64,000 bases of DNA. It comes from Hyphomicrobiales bacterium (GTDB taxonomy: Bacteria; Pseudomonadota; Alphaproteobacteria; Rhizobiales; Rhodobiaceae). Positions 1 to 10,166 of the stretch are shown piece by piece. Every line of letters starts with the position of its first letter. Position 1 is the first letter of the stretch. A program made the translations under genes and the position numbers. Under the pieces are notes generated by a model. It was not told the origin of the DNA, did no database searches, and saw only the letters and a list, made by a program, of their open reading frames with translations. Location: NCBI GenBank assembly GCA_002869065.1, contig PKTR01000001.1, positions 549,118 to 613,117 on the forward strand, written 5' to 3'.

Positions 1-31
1 AACGCGTTTGCAGGCAGAAAAGGATGAGGCG

Positions 32-1168
32 ATGGAGTTCATAACCGGGTTTGGGTCGACGCTGATCGGCTATGTCGTCCCCTTTCTCTGCGTCTTGACG
101 ATCGTTGTCTTCTTCCACGAGCTCGGGCATTTCCTTGTCGGCCGCTGGTGCGGCGTGAAGGTCAATGTCTTCTCCATCGGATTCGGTCCCGAGCTGTTCG
201 GGCGCAATGATCGCCACGGCACCCGCTGGCGGGTCGCCGCGATTCCGCTTGGCGGCTACGTCAAGTTCGAGGGCGATGAGTCCGCCGCGAGCAATCCCGA
301 TACCGAGGCGCTCAGCCGCATGACGCCGGAACAGCGCTCGGTCAGCTTTCCGGGCAAGAGCGTTGGTCAGCGGGCCGCAATCGTTGCCGCCGGGCCAATC
401 GCCAATTTCATCCTCGCTATCGTCATTTTCGCTGTTCTGTTCGGAGCTTATGGCAAGCAGGTAGTGGCGCCGCGCATCGACTCGGTGGTCGCGGGGTCGG
501 CCGCCGAGGAAGTCGGACTGCAGCCGGGCGACCTCATCCTCTCCATGGACGGAAACACGGTCGAGAGCTTCTCGGATATTCAGCGCATCGTGACGGTCAA
601 CGCCGGTGTGCCGATGGAAGTCGTGATCGATCGTGGCGGCGAAACGCTTGAACGCACCGTTACGCCGAAACTGCGTGTTGTCGAAGACCGCTTCGGCAAC
701 AAGAACACCGTCGGCATGCTTGGCATCCAGCGCAGCACCAAGCGTGAAGACATCATCGTCCAGCACTATGCGCCGCACAAGGCGATCTGGCTCGGCATCG
801 AGGAAACCTGGGATATCGTGGTGCGCACCGGACAATATATTTCCGGCGTGATTGCTGGTCGCCAGCCGGCGGACCAGCTTGGCGGACCGATCCGGGTGGC
901 GCAGATTTCCGGTCAGGTGGCGTCGCTCGGGATTATGCCGTTGATCCACATGATGGCGTTCCTGTCGGTCAGCATCGGTTTGATCAACCTGGTGCCGGTG
1001 CCGATGCTTGATGGCGGCCACCTGCTGTTTTATGCAATCGAGGCGGTGCGCGGCCGTCCGCTGAGCGACAGGGCGCTTGAATTGAGCTTCCGTGTCGGTG
1101 TCGCAATTGTGTTGTCGTTGATGGTTTTGGTAACCTGGAACGATATTATGCATCTGGCGTCTTTATGA
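32..1168 (+). CDS. rseP: RIP metalloprotease RseP (site-2 protease)
   Basis: Inner-membrane zinc metalloprotease (378 aa) that cleaves transmembrane segments, typically of anti-sigma factors and signal-peptide remnants. The zinc motif HELGH lies in the first membrane segment (H29, E30, H33). A PDZ domain occupies roughly residues 120-210. The second catalytic motif LDG lies at about 326-328, before the last membrane helices. I chose the ATG at 32 because an AGGA-type ribosome site precedes it by about 8 nt; an upstream TTG at 8 is less likely. It lies directly upstream of bamA, the usual order in alphaproteobacteria, where dxr normally precedes it outside this window. Confidence 0.95.
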   Translation: MEFITGFGSTLIGYVVPFLCVLTIVVFFHELGHFLVGRWCGVKVNVFSIGFGPELFGRNDRHGTRWRVAAIPLGGYVKFEGDESAASNPDTEALSRMTPEQRSVSFPGKSVGQRAAIVAAGPIANFILAIVIFAVLFGAYGKQVVAPRIDSVVAGSAAEEVGLQPGDLILSMDGNTVESFSDIQRIVTVNAGVPMEVVIDRGGETLERTVTPKLRVVEDRFGNKNTVGMLGIQRSTKREDIIVQHYAPHKAIWLGIEETWDIVVRTGQYISGVIAGRQPADQLGGPIRVAQISGQVASLGIMPLIHMMAFLSVSIGLINLVPVPMLDGGHLLFYAIEAVRGRPLSDRALELSFRVGVAIVLSLMVLVTWNDIMHLASL

Positions 1169-1359
1169 CGTCACCGTCCCGGTAGAAGAAGGGGACCGTG
1201 TCTGCCGGGCAACGGTTGAAGAGAAAATTTCGGTTCGCGGCGGTGCATCACCTTGCAACCCATTCCAAACCTTGTAAGAAGAGGTGTGAGGAATCGGGAT
1301 GGTGGTGGATCTCGGCTCCGCCGGGGAACTTTTGGAAATACAAAGGGCAGTGATACCCG

Positions 1360-3780
1360 ATGCGAGCTAAATTGAGAGCGCTTGTTACGGCGGCTTCGGT
1401 CGCACTTTTTGTTGCCGTGGCGCCGGTGATGGGGGCGGGGCTGTCCGTGATCGGCGCACAGCCGGCGGAAGCCGCAGTCGTGAGCCGCATCGACGTGGTC
1501 GGTGTGCAGCGTGTCGATGCTGAAACCGTTCGCACTTATCTGACCATCTCTCCCCGGCGGTCTTTCGGTGCCGACGATGTCGACGCATCCCTCAAGGCGC
1601 TGTTTGCAACCGGCCTGTTCTCCGACGTGAACATTTCCCAGCGGGGCTCGGCGCTGGTCGTGACCGTCGTTGAGAACCCGGTGATCAATCGCGTCTCGAT
1701 CGAGGGCAACAAGAAGCAGAAGGACGAGATCCTTCTCACCCAGATCCAGTCGAAGCCGCGCAGTGTGCTCACTCGCGCCAAGGTGCAGTCGGACGTTCAG
1801 CGCATTCTCGAGATCTATCGTCGCACCGGTCGCTTCCGCGCGTCCGTCGAGCCGAAGATCATTTCGCTGGCACAGAATCGCGTCGATCTCGTTTTCGAAG
1901 TCGACGAGGGCGACAAGACCGGTATCGCGCGCATCACCTTCATCGGCAACAAGGCTTTCAGCGACGGGCGCCTGCGCGACGTCATCAAGACGCGCGAGAC
2001 GGGCCTGCTTGGCTGGCTGCGTACGACCGACAGCTATGATCCGGACCGGCTGAACGCCGACCAGGAGCTGCTGCGTCAGTTCTACTATCAGCGCGGCTAT
2101 GCCGATTTCCGCATCATTTCCGCGGTTGCCGACCTCGATCGCGAGCGCAACACCTTCTTCGTGACCTTCACGGTCGAGGAAGGCGAGGAGTACACCTACG
2201 GCGACGTTCAGGTGCAGAGCACGCTGGCATCCGCCGACCCCGAGACCCTGCGGGCCTCGGTCGAGACCGATCCGGGTTCGACCTACGATTCGCGTGAAGT
2301 CGAGAAGTCGCTCGAGGAGCTGGTCCTGCAGGTCGCGGAGAAGGGCTATGCCTTTGCTCAGGTGCGCCCGCGCGGCGATCGCGACTACGAGAACCGCACG
2401 ATCTCGATCACCTATTACGTTGATGAAGGTCCGCGCGTTTACATCGACCGGATCAACATCCGCGGCAACACCCGCACGCGCGACTACGTCATCCGTCGCG
2501 AGTTCGACGTTGCCGAAGGTGACGCCTTCAACCGGGTGCTCATCAACAAGGCCGAACGCCGCCTGAAAGACCTCAACTACTTCAAGTCCGTTCGCATCAC
2601 GACCACGCCGGGCACCGCGCCCGACCGCGTCGTCGTCAATGTCGACGTTGAAGAGCAGGCAACGGGCGCCGTTTCGTTCGGCGCGGGTTATTCGACGTCG
2701 GAAGGTATTATCGGCGACATTTCCGTCACCGAGCGCAACTTCCTGGGTCGTGGCCAGTACGTGAAACTCGCCGTCGGCGGCGGTGAAAGCCGCGAGACCT
2801 ACGACTTCGCCTTCACGGAGCCCTATTTCATGGGGCGTCGTCTGTCGGCCGGCATCAACCTTTACCGGCATGTCTATGAAGAGAACGACTACCGCCAGTA
2901 CAACGAAGAGGTCACCGGTGGTGGTCTGAACTTCGGCCTGCCGCTGAATGACGAAATGACGTTCAACACCTTCTACCAGGCGTATGAGCGTAAGTTCGAC
3001 GTGGTCGCGGGTCTCAAGGACGGTTGTTCCTACAGCGGCAGCGGCCCGGTTCCGGCCTCTTGCGACGCAAACAATGACGGTATCGTCGACGCCGACCTCA
3101 GCGCTGCCGAAGTTTCGCGCGCGGTCAAGCAGTCGATCGGCACCACCTTCACCTCGCTGGTCGGTTACTCGCTCGTCTATGACACGCTGGACGACCAGAA
3201 GATGCCGCACGAGGGCATCTACGCGATGTTCAAGCAGGAATTCGCGGGCGTCGGTGGCGACGTGACCTTCCTGCGGACCACGGTCGAAGGCCGCTACTAC
3301 CAGGAGATTATGCCGGATTGGGGCGTGATCGGTATGGCCAAGGCCAAGGCTGGCTACATCACGGGTCTCGGCGAGCGTCTGCGCCTTCCGGATCACTTCT
3401 TCATCGGTGGCGAAACCATTCGCGGCTTCGAATCCCAGGGTATCGGCCCGCGTGACCGCCTGACCGGCGACGCCCTTGGTGGCCGTGCCTATATCGCGGG
3501 TACGGTTGAAGCGAACTTCCCGATCCCGGTGCTGCCGTCCGAACTCGGCTTCTACGGTGCGGTGTTCGCCGATGCAGGTACGCTGTGGGATGTGGATCCG
3601 AAGGCCGCCCGTGGCGTGCCGATCATCGGCAACGACGGTGCCCTCCGCGCATCGCTCGGCGCCGGCCTGCTGTGGGACTCGCCGTTCGGCCTGATCCGCG
3701 CGGACTTCGCCTGGCCGGTCATGAAGGAAGACTACGACCAGGAACAGGTCTTCCGCATCGGTGGTGGCACCACCTTCTAA
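1360..3780 (+). CDS. bamA: Outer membrane protein assembly factor BamA
   Basis: Core subunit of the BAM complex, which folds beta-barrel proteins into the outer membrane. The 806-aa product has an N-terminal signal peptide ending near AQPAEA (about residue 39), then five POTRA repeats to about residue 430, then a 16-strand beta-barrel (Omp85 family). The barrel carries the IRGF form of the conserved (V/I)RGF loop motif, and the protein ends in phenylalanine, the outer-membrane targeting signature. The start ATG follows AAAGGG. A 191-nt gap separates it from rseP, and a strong terminator follows. No skp/ompH gene lies between bamA and lpxD. Confidence 0.97.
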   Translation: MRAKLRALVTAASVALFVAVAPVMGAGLSVIGAQPAEAAVVSRIDVVGVQRVDAETVRTYLTISPRRSFGADDVDASLKALFATGLFSDVNISQRGSALVVTVVENPVINRVSIEGNKKQKDEILLTQIQSKPRSVLTRAKVQSDVQRILEIYRRTGRFRASVEPKIISLAQNRVDLVFEVDEGDKTGIARITFIGNKAFSDGRLRDVIKTRETGLLGWLRTTDSYDPDRLNADQELLRQFYYQRGYADFRIISAVADLDRERNTFFVTFTVEEGEEYTYGDVQVQSTLASADPETLRASVETDPGSTYDSREVEKSLEELVLQVAEKGYAFAQVRPRGDRDYENRTISITYYVDEGPRVYIDRINIRGNTRTRDYVIRREFDVAEGDAFNRVLINKAERRLKDLNYFKSVRITTTPGTAPDRVVVNVDVEEQATGAVSFGAGYSTSEGIIGDISVTERNFLGRGQYVKLAVGGGESRETYDFAFTEPYFMGRRLSAGINLYRHVYEENDYRQYNEEVTGGGLNFGLPLNDEMTFNTFYQAYERKFDVVAGLKDGCSYSGSGPVPASCDANNDGIVDADLSAAEVSRAVKQSIGTTFTSLVGYSLVYDTLDDQKMPHEGIYAMFKQEFAGVGGDVTFLRTTVEGRYYQEIMPDWGVIGMAKAKAGYITGLGERLRLPDHFFIGGETIRGFESQGIGPRDRLTGDALGGRAYIAGTVEANFPIPVLPSELGFYGAVFADAGTLWDVDPKAARGVPIIGNDGALRASLGAGLLWDSPFGLIRADFAWPVMKEDYDQEQVFRIGGGTTF

Positions 3781-3795
3781 TTCGCAACAATGCTG

Positions 3796-3833
3796 AAAAG
3801 CGCGCGATCGGTCCCCGGTCGCGCGCTTTTTCG
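3796..3833 (+). terminator. Rho-independent terminator after bamA
   Basis: A long near-perfect stem with arms AAAAGCGCGCGA and TCGCGCGCTTTT, extended inward by further G-C pairs around a TCC loop, ends in a T-run. It separates the rseP-bamA unit from the lpx genes, so lpxD needs its own promoter or read-through. Confidence 0.85.
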
Positions 3834-3956
3834 TTTAAGGAGCCGTGTTTCGACGCAAATTGCGGCGAACGCGGCCGCCGATACCATATCGCGCTGCCCC
3901 TGCGGCCTGTGATGTGCTATCGCAGCGTGGAATCCTTTCCCGAACCGGAAACGGCG

Positions 3957-5018
3957 ATGAACGACCCTGAATTCTTCAAAGCACCCGATCCCGTCAGCAT
4001 TGAAACGATTTGCGAGTGGACGTCAGCGACCATGGCGGAAGGCGACCCGGCCACCGTCATTCGCGGGGTTGCCGCGCTTGATCTTGCGGCAGCTGGTGAT
4101 CTCACCTTTATCGACAATCCGCGTTACCTGCCGCTGTTGGCCGAAACCGGGGCCAGCGCCTGCTTCGCGCCGAAAAAATTCGTCGACAAGATCCCCTCTC
4201 ACGTGATCGCGCTCGAAGCTAAAGACCCGTACCGGGCCTTTGCCACGGTGATGACCCGCTTCTATCCGGCTGCCACCAAGCTTCGCGGTGTCTGCCCGGA
4301 GCAGGAGGGTATCTCGCCCCGGGCCCATGTCGATGATCAGGCTCGCCTCGAAACCGGTGTGATCGTCGAACCGGGTGCCGTTGTCGGTCCGGACGCGGAA
4401 ATCGGCACAGGTACCGTGATCGCCGCGAACGCCGTCGTCGGTGCCGGCGTGCGTATCGGCCGCGACTGCTACATCGGACCGAACACGACGGTACAGTTCG
4501 CGCTGTTGGGCAATCGGGTGTTCCTGCATCCTGGTGTCTGCGTCGGGCAGGACGGCTTTGGGTTTGCGATGGGACCGGGCGGTCATAGCAAGGTCCCGCA
4601 GATTGGCCGCGTTGTCATTCAGGACGATGTCGAGATCGGTGCCAACACCACCATTGACCGCGGTGCCAATCGCGACACGATCATTGGCGAAGGGACCAAG
4701 ATCGACAATCAGGTTCAGATTGGCCACAACGTCGTTGTCGGTCGCCACTGCGTGATTGTCGCTCAGGTCGGAATTTCCGGCAGCACGCAGCTCGAGGATT
4801 ATGTGGTGCTTGCCGGCAAGGTCGGCCTCGCCGGGCATCTGAAGATCGGCATGGGTGCGCAAATCGGCGGGTCAAGCAACGTCAATGACGATGTGCCGTC
4901 AGGCCAGCGCTGGATTGGTTCGCCCGCCAAGCCGCTGCGGGAGTGGACCCGCGAGCAGTCCGCGCTGAAGGCTCTTGTGCGCAACAAGGCCGCCAAGGGC
5001 GACGACAGCGGCAAATAG
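3957..5018 (+). CDS. lpxD: UDP-3-O-(3-hydroxyacyl)glucosamine N-acyltransferase LpxD
   Basis: Third step of lipid A synthesis: transfers a 3-hydroxyacyl chain from acyl carrier protein to the amine of UDP-3-O-acyl-glucosamine in the cytoplasm. At 353 aa it has the family length. It has an N-terminal uridine-binding region (about 1-105), then a left-handed beta-helix of hexapeptide repeats (I/V-G-x4). The catalytic histidine lies in QIGHNVVVG. The start ATG at 3957 was chosen by alignment with typical LpxD N-termini; an in-frame ATG at 3912 is the alternative, and neither has a strong ribosome site. It opens the lpxD-fabZ-lpxA-lpxI-lpxB cluster. Confidence 0.95.
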   Translation: MNDPEFFKAPDPVSIETICEWTSATMAEGDPATVIRGVAALDLAAAGDLTFIDNPRYLPLLAETGASACFAPKKFVDKIPSHVIALEAKDPYRAFATVMTRFYPAATKLRGVCPEQEGISPRAHVDDQARLETGVIVEPGAVVGPDAEIGTGTVIAANAVVGAGVRIGRDCYIGPNTTVQFALLGNRVFLHPGVCVGQDGFGFAMGPGGHSKVPQIGRVVIQDDVEIGANTTIDRGANRDTIIGEGTKIDNQVQIGHNVVVGRHCVIVAQVGISGSTQLEDYVVLAGKVGLAGHLKIGMGAQIGGSSNVNDDVPSGQRWIGSPAKPLREWTREQSALKALVRNKAAKGDDSGK

Positions 5019-5146
5019 CGGCGCGACGGGAGAGGTTCCGGGGCTCGCATTTCCCCGAGACCTATGGTTTTCTGTCGCGCCGGAATGAGAAACATGAAGA
5101 CACCGGCACTGGTTACCTGCCCGTTGGGTGCGATGAGGGGCTGAGA

Positions 5147-5611
5147 ATGGAAGAAACCGAGACCAAGAACTTGGAAAGCGCCGATATCATGCGTGTGCTG
5201 GAGCTGCTCCCGCACCGCTATCCGTTTTTGATGGTTGACCGGATCAAGGATATCGACAGCGACAACTCCGCCATTGGCATCAAGAACGTCACTGCCAATG
5301 AACCGCATTTCCTGGGGCATTTCCCGAGCCAGCCGGTGATGCCGGGCGTTCTGCTGATCGAGGGCATGGCGCAGACGGCAGGTGCTATCTGTGTGATGTC
5401 GCGCGAAGGCAACTCGCAGCCCAAGGTCGTGTACTTCATGACCATCGACAAGGCGAAGTTCCGCAAACCGGTTATGCCGGGCGACACCGTGGAATACCAC
5501 GTCAAGAAGACCCGCAACCGGGCCAATATGTGGTGGTTCGAATCCGTTGCGATGGTCGATGGCGTGCGCGTTGCGGAAGCCGAGCTGAGCGCAATGCTGG
5601 TCGACCGATAA
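5147..5611 (+). CDS. fabZ: 3-hydroxyacyl-[acyl-carrier-protein] dehydratase FabZ
   Basis: Hot-dog fold dehydratase of type II fatty acid synthesis (154 aa) that removes water from 3-hydroxyacyl-ACP. The active-site histidine lies in [11 protein letters not shown] and the paired glutamate in LIEGMAQ. The ATG at 5147 follows GAGGGG by about 6 nt. Its place between lpxD and lpxA is conserved in proteobacteria and puts the enzyme that competes with LpxA for 3-hydroxyacyl-ACP in the same transcription unit. The stop lies 8 nt before lpxA. Confidence 0.96.
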   Translation: MEETETKNLESADIMRVLELLPHRYPFLMVDRIKDIDSDNSAIGIKNVTANEPHFLGHFPSQPVMPGVLLIEGMAQTAGAICVMSREGNSQPKVVYFMTIDKAKFRKPVMPGDTVEYHVKKTRNRANMWWFESVAMVDGVRVAEAELSAMLVDR

Positions 5612-5619
5612 GGCACCAA

Positions 5620-6426
5620 ATGACAACGAACATTCATCCGACCGCGATCATCGAAGAGGGCGCGGAAATCGCCGATGGCGCATCTATCGGCCCCTACAGC
5701 GTGATCGGGCCCAAGGTGCGGATCGGCACCGGCGCGAAGGTCCACGCTCATGTCGTGATCGACGGCAACACCGAGATCGGCAGCGAGGTCACGATCTACC
5801 CGTTCGCCAGCATCGGTCTGCCGCCGCAGGACCTGAAGTTTCGCGGCGAGGACACCCGCCTCGTCGTCGGCGCGGGGACGACGATCCGTGAGCATGTGAC
5901 GATGAACCCGGGGACCGCCGGCGGCGGTGCCGAAACACGCGTCGGCGAGAACTGCCTGATCATGGTCGGCGCTCACGTCGCGCATGACTGCGTCATCGGC
6001 AACCATGTCATTCTCGTCAACAACGCGACCCTCGCAGGCCATGTTCATATCGGCGACTTCGCCATCCTTGGCGGGCTGTGCGCGGTGCATCAGTGGGTGC
6101 GCGTCGGTTCGCATGCCTTTGTCGGCGGCATGAGCGGCGTCGAGAACGACGTCATTCCGTTCGGCTCGGTCATCGGCAATCGTGCTCATCTCGGCGGGCT
6201 CAACATCGTCGGCCTGAAACGTCACGGCGTTGCTCGCGATACCATCCATGCGCTGCGCAAGGCGTATCGCATGCTGTTCGCCGATGAAGGCACGCTGAAG
6301 GAGCGGGTCGACGATGTCGCGCGGACCTTCGGCGATGAACCCGAAGTCCAGCGTGTGATCGATTTCATCCGCGACGGCAAGGACCGTGCGCTGTGCACGC
6401 CGCGCTCGACGCGCGAGGACGCCTGA
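5620..6426 (+). CDS. lpxA: UDP-N-acetylglucosamine O-acyltransferase LpxA
   Basis: First enzyme of lipid A synthesis; transfers 3-hydroxyacyl from ACP to O3 of UDP-GlcNAc. The 268-aa product is a left-handed beta-helix of hexapeptide repeats through about residue 190, followed by a helical C-terminal domain. The catalytic histidine lies in the HVAHDC segment. The start ATG lies 8 nt after the fabZ stop. Length and motif order are standard. Confidence 0.96.
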   Translation: MTTNIHPTAIIEEGAEIADGASIGPYSVIGPKVRIGTGAKVHAHVVIDGNTEIGSEVTIYPFASIGLPPQDLKFRGEDTRLVVGAGTTIREHVTMNPGTAGGGAETRVGENCLIMVGAHVAHDCVIGNHVILVNNATLAGHVHIGDFAILGGLCAVHQWVRVGSHAFVGGMSGVENDVIPFGSVIGNRAHLGGLNIVGLKRHGVARDTIHALRKAYRMLFADEGTLKERVDDVARTFGDEPEVQRVIDFIRDGKDRALCTPRSTREDA

Positions 6427-6452
6427 CCCGCGAAACGGAGAACCCGGCCATC

Positions 6453-7313
6453 ATGACCGGCGACGGCCACGAGCGGCTTGCCATTATCGCCGGCGGCGGC
6501 AGTCTTCCGGCGGTTCTCGCGCGCCGTGTCGCCGAAACGGGCCGCCCGTTCTCGGTCTTTGCCATCCGTGACGAAGCCGATGCGGAGGCGCTTGCGCCGT
6601 TTCAGCCGATCTGGCTCGGCTGGGGCGAGATCGGCCGCCTTTTCAAGGTCATGAAGGAACACGGGTGCCGCGATATCGTGCTGATCGGCTCCGTGCGGCG
6701 CAGGCCGTCCCTGTGGTCGATGCTGGGCGACTGGGGCACGGTTCGGCGCCTGCCGCGCATTCTCAAAGCGATCGTCGGCGGCGACGACAGCGTGTTGAAA
6801 AAGGTCATCGGGATTTTCGAGAGCGAAGGATTTCGCATCGTCGGGGCCCACGACGTCGCTCCCGAACTCCTTGCACCCGAAGGCTGCATGACGGCGAAAC
6901 GGCCCGACGAGACCAGCGAGCGCGACATCGCCACCGGCAGCGCAATGGTGCATACGCTCAGTCCCTTCGATGTCGGCCAGGCCGTTGTCATTGCGCGCGG
7001 CCGGGTCATAGCGGTCGAAGCCGCCGAAGGTACAGATGCGATGCTGCAGCGCTGCGCCACGCTGCGAAATGACGGCCGCATCGGCCCCGCTGGATGCGGC
7101 GTGCTCGTTAAATGCGTCAAGGCGGGCCAGGAACTCCGCACAGACCTGCCGACCATCGGTCCGGCGACGGTTGAAGCCGTCGCCGCAGCCGGGCTCTCTG
7201 GCATCGCGGTCGAGGCAGGCCATGTGTTGATCGCCGAACCGGATGAAACGATCGCCATCGCCGAGCGCGCCGGAATTTTCCTCATCGGCGTTCCCGTTGG
7301 ACAGGGCTCATGA
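6453..7313 (+). CDS. lpxI: UDP-2,3-diacylglucosamine diphosphatase LpxI
   Basis: Hydrolyses UDP-2,3-diacylglucosamine to lipid X in lipid A synthesis. LpxI is the alphaproteobacterial replacement for LpxH and is unrelated to it. The 286-aa product shows the N-terminal glycine-rich LAIIAGGGSLP segment and the C-terminal DUF1009-type domain with the GPAGCGVLVK motif. The ATG at 6453 follows CGGAG; a GTG at 6393 overlapping lpxA is less likely. It overlaps lpxB by 4 nt (ATGA), implying translational coupling. Confidence 0.93.
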   Translation: MTGDGHERLAIIAGGGSLPAVLARRVAETGRPFSVFAIRDEADAEALAPFQPIWLGWGEIGRLFKVMKEHGCRDIVLIGSVRRRPSLWSMLGDWGTVRRLPRILKAIVGGDDSVLKKVIGIFESEGFRIVGAHDVAPELLAPEGCMTAKRPDETSERDIATGSAMVHTLSPFDVGQAVVIARGRVIAVEAAEGTDAMLQRCATLRNDGRIGPAGCGVLVKCVKAGQELRTDLPTIGPATVEAVAAAGLSGIAVEAGHVLIAEPDETIAIAERAGIFLIGVPVGQGS

Positions 7314-8518
7314 GCGGGGCGGCGCCGGAGCGCCCGACCACGGTGTTTTTCGTGGTCGGCGACGAGTCCGGCGACCAGCTCGGCGCCGCGTTGATGCGAG
7401 GCCTTGTTGCAGGCTCCGATAGAGCCTTCCGCTTTGCCGGTGTTGGCGGCGACCGTATGGAAGCCGAGGGGCTGACCAGCCTTTTCCCGCTGCACGACAT
7501 CGCCGTCATGGGCGCAACCGCTGTCATCGCCAAGCTGCCGACCATTCTGCGGCGTATGCGTGAGACCGTGGATGCGGTGCTCGCTGAAAAGCCAGACATC
7601 CTCGTCATCATCGACTCGCCGGATTTCACCCATCGGGTGGCGAAGAAGGTTCGCAAACGTCGGCCGGATTTGCCGATCGTCGACTACGTGTCGCCATCGG
7701 TCTGGGCATGGCGGCCGGGCAGGGCGCGCAAGATGAAGGCCTATGTCGATCACTTGCTGGCCATTCTGCCGTTCGAACCGGACGTTCATGAACGCCTCGG
7801 CGGGCCTGTGACGACCTATGTCGGGCACCCGCTGATCGAGCGCCTCGACAAGCTGCGCCCGACAGCCGACGAACGCCCGCCATTGGCATCCGCCTCGGCA
7901 CCCGTTCTTCTCGTTCTCCCCGGTAGCAGGCGAGGCGAGCTGGATCGCATGCTCGACATCTTTGGCCAGGCCGTGGAGCTGATCGTCGCGCGGTTCGGGA
8001 AACGCCTCGAGGTCGTGATTCCGGCCGTGCCGCGGCTCGCCGAGACGCTGCGTGAGCGCACCGCGAAGTGGCCGGTCGCGCCACAGGTGGTCGTCGGTGA
8101 AGAGGCGAAATTTGCGGCGTTCCGGCGGGCTCATGCGGCATTGGCGGCATCCGGCACAGTTACGCTCGAGCTCGGTCTCGCGCATGTGCCGATGGTCGTG
8201 GCCTATGTGCTCGACGGCATATACCGGCAGATCAACCGGTTGCGGCGGCTGTTCCCGAACATTGCCCAGGTCGACACGATGGTGCTGACCAACATCATCA
8301 TCGGCGCAAAGGCGATCCCGGAACTCCTCGATCTCGAAGTCACGCCGGAAGCGCTCGCCGAACGGGTGTTGCCGCTGCTTGGTGAAACACCCGAAAGGTC
8401 CGCACAGCTCGCCGCGTTCTCGCGTCTCGATGACGCGATGACGCTCGAGGGCGGTGAAAGCCCGAGCGCCCGTGCGGCGCGTGTCGTGCTGGCCGAGCTC
8501 GACCGCGCCGGGCGCTAG
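7310..8518 (+). CDS. lpxB: Lipid-A-disaccharide synthase LpxB
   Basis: Family 19 glycosyltransferase (402 aa) that joins lipid X and UDP-2,3-diacylglucosamine into the lipid A disaccharide at the inner face of the inner membrane. The N-terminal VVGDESGDQLGA motif, the central YVSPSVWAWRPGR segment and the ASGTVTLELGL nucleotide-binding region are all present. The start overlaps lpxI by 4 nt. It is the last gene of the lpx cluster and faces gltA across a shared terminator. Confidence 0.96.
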   Translation: MSGAAPERPTTVFFVVGDESGDQLGAALMRGLVAGSDRAFRFAGVGGDRMEAEGLTSLFPLHDIAVMGATAVIAKLPTILRRMRETVDAVLAEKPDILVIIDSPDFTHRVAKKVRKRRPDLPIVDYVSPSVWAWRPGRARKMKAYVDHLLAILPFEPDVHERLGGPVTTYVGHPLIERLDKLRPTADERPPLASASAPVLLVLPGSRRGELDRMLDIFGQAVELIVARFGKRLEVVIPAVPRLAETLRERTAKWPVAPQVVVGEEAKFAAFRRAHAALAASGTVTLELGLAHVPMVVAYVLDGIYRQINRLRRLFPNIAQVDTMVLTNIIIGAKAIPELLDLEVTPEALAERVLPLLGETPERSAQLAAFSRLDDAMTLEGGESPSARAARVVLAELDRAGR

Positions 8519-8535
8519 TTCCGACCGGCCGCAAC

Positions 8536-8561
8536 AAAAAGGGCGCCAGATGGCGCCCTTT
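8536..8561. terminator. Bidirectional terminator between lpxB and gltA
   Basis: A perfect 10-bp stem (AAAGGGCGCC, loop AGAT, GGCGCCCTTT). On the minus strand it is followed by TTTTTG, so it should act best for gltA; on the plus strand the T-tract is short. Confidence 0.8.
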
Positions 8562-8587
8562 CGGTTTGCTTGTCTTGGTCCCGCCGG

Positions 8588-9880
8588 TTAGCGGCGCTGT
8601 GCCAACGGCACGTAGTCGCGCTTTTCCGAACCGGTGTAGAGCTGACGCGGGCGGCCGATCTTCTGCGACGGATCTTCCACCATTTCCTTCCACTGGGCGA
8701 TCCAGCCGACGGTGCGGGCCAGCGCGAACAGCACGGTGAACATGTTGTTCGGGAAGCCGAGCGCGCGCAGCGTGATGCCGGAGTAGAAGTCGATATTCGG
8801 GTACAGCTTCTTCTCGACGAAGTACTCGTCGTTGAGCGCGATCTTTTCCAGCTCCATGGCGACCTGCAGCAGCGGATCGTCCTTGAGGCCGAGTTCGTCG
8901 AGCACCTCGTGGCAGGTCTTCTGCATGATGCGCGCGCGCGGATCGTAGTTCTTGTAGACCCGGTGGCCGAAGCCCATCAGACGGAACGGATCGTTCTTGT
9001 CCTTGGCGCGAGCGACATATTCGGGGATGTTGTCGACGCTGCCGATCTCGGCGAGCATGTTGAGCGCCGCCTCGTTGGCGCCGCCATGAGCGGGGCCCCA
9101 AAGGCACGCGATGCCGGCCGCGATGCAGGCAAACGGGTTGGCGCCCGAAGAACCGGCGAGACGAACGGTCGAGGTCGACGCGTTCTGCTCGTGGTCGGCG
9201 TGTAGGATGAAGATGCGATCCATGGCGCGCGCCAGAACCGGATTGACGGTGTAATCCTCACACGGCACCGCGAACGACATATGCAGGAAGTTCGCCGCAT
9301 AGCCGAGATTGTTGCGCGGATACACGAACGGCTGACCGATCGAGTATTTGTAGGCCATGGCGGCAATCGTCGGCATCTTCGCGATCATGCGCATGCTGGC
9401 GATCATCCGCTGGCGCGGATCGGCGATGTCGAGGGAGTCGTGGTAGAACGACGCGAGCGCGCCGACCACACCCACCATGACCGACATCGGATGCGCGTCG
9501 CGGCGGAAGCCCGAATAGAACTTGGTCATCTGCTCGTGGATCATCGTGTGATAGGTCACGCGATCGACGAAGCTGTCCTTTTCCGCGGCGTTCGGCAGTT
9601 CGCCATACAGCAGCAGGTAGCAGGTTTCGAGGAAGTCGCCATGTTCGGCGAGCTGTTCGATCGGGTAACCGCGATAGAGCAGGATGCCTTCATCGCCATC
9701 GATATAGGTGATCTTCGACTCGCAGGACGCTGTCGAGGTGAACCCCGGATCGTAGGTGAAGCTGCCGGTGTCGCGGTAAAGGGTCGAAATGTCGACAACA
9801 TCCGGGCCGATAGTTCCGGCGCGGACCGGAAATTCCAGGTTCTTCCCGTTCATACTCAGGTTCGCCTTATTGTCGGTCAT
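8588..9880 (-). CDS. gltA: Citrate synthase (type II, hexameric class)
   Basis: Condenses acetyl-CoA and oxaloacetate to citrate at the entry to the TCA cycle. The 430-aa product carries the catalytic histidines in [10 protein letters not shown] and [14 protein letters not shown] and the catalytic aspartate in NIDFYSG, in the order expected for Gram-negative citrate synthases. The ATG at 9880 follows GAAAGGG by about 10 nt; an in-frame start 30 nt further upstream is not favoured. It lies downstream of gltX on the same strand, across a 286-nt gap that should hold its promoter. Confidence 0.96.
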   Translation of the reverse strand: MTDNKANLSMNGKNLEFPVRAGTIGPDVVDISTLYRDTGSFTYDPGFTSTASCESKITYIDGDEGILLYRGYPIEQLAEHGDFLETCYLLLYGELPNAAEKDSFVDRVTYHTMIHEQMTKFYSGFRRDAHPMSVMVGVVGALASFYHDSLDIADPRQRMIASMRMIAKMPTIAAMAYKYSIGQPFVYPRNNLGYAANFLHMSFAVPCEDYTVNPVLARAMDRIFILHADHEQNASTSTVRLAGSSGANPFACIAAGIACLWGPAHGGANEAALNMLAEIGSVDNIPEYVARAKDKNDPFRLMGFGHRVYKNYDPRARIMQKTCHEVLDELGLKDDPLLQVAMELEKIALNDEYFVEKKLYPNIDFYSGITLRALGFPNNMFTVLFALARTVGWIAQWKEMVEDPSQKIGRPRQLYTGSEKRDYVPLAQRR

Positions 9881-10166
9881 GTGTCCGTTACCCTTTCTTC
9901 TGGATCGCACGCGATCTGGCCGTCCGGAGCGTCGGCGGATTGGCGGAATTCCGGCGCGGACTAAACGAGCGCAATGGGAGAAATTGTCGCTGTCTGAGGT
10001 ATCTTATTTGCTCTCGCGCGGCAAGGAAATGTCATCGGACAAGCCTCCACCTTATACCAAAGGGTCATATGGGGTGACCTATTTTCGCGAAAAGAACGCG
10101 ACAGAACGGCCGCCCGCCGAAAATTGACGGACGGTCGCTGTATACATGCGAAAAAGCCTATGTGAA

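Noticed and set aside
1171-3396. Long open frame antisense to bamA
   Set aside because: It is a shadow of the bamA codon bias in GC-rich DNA. It has no ribosome site and no recognisable family, and it covers a certain gene.
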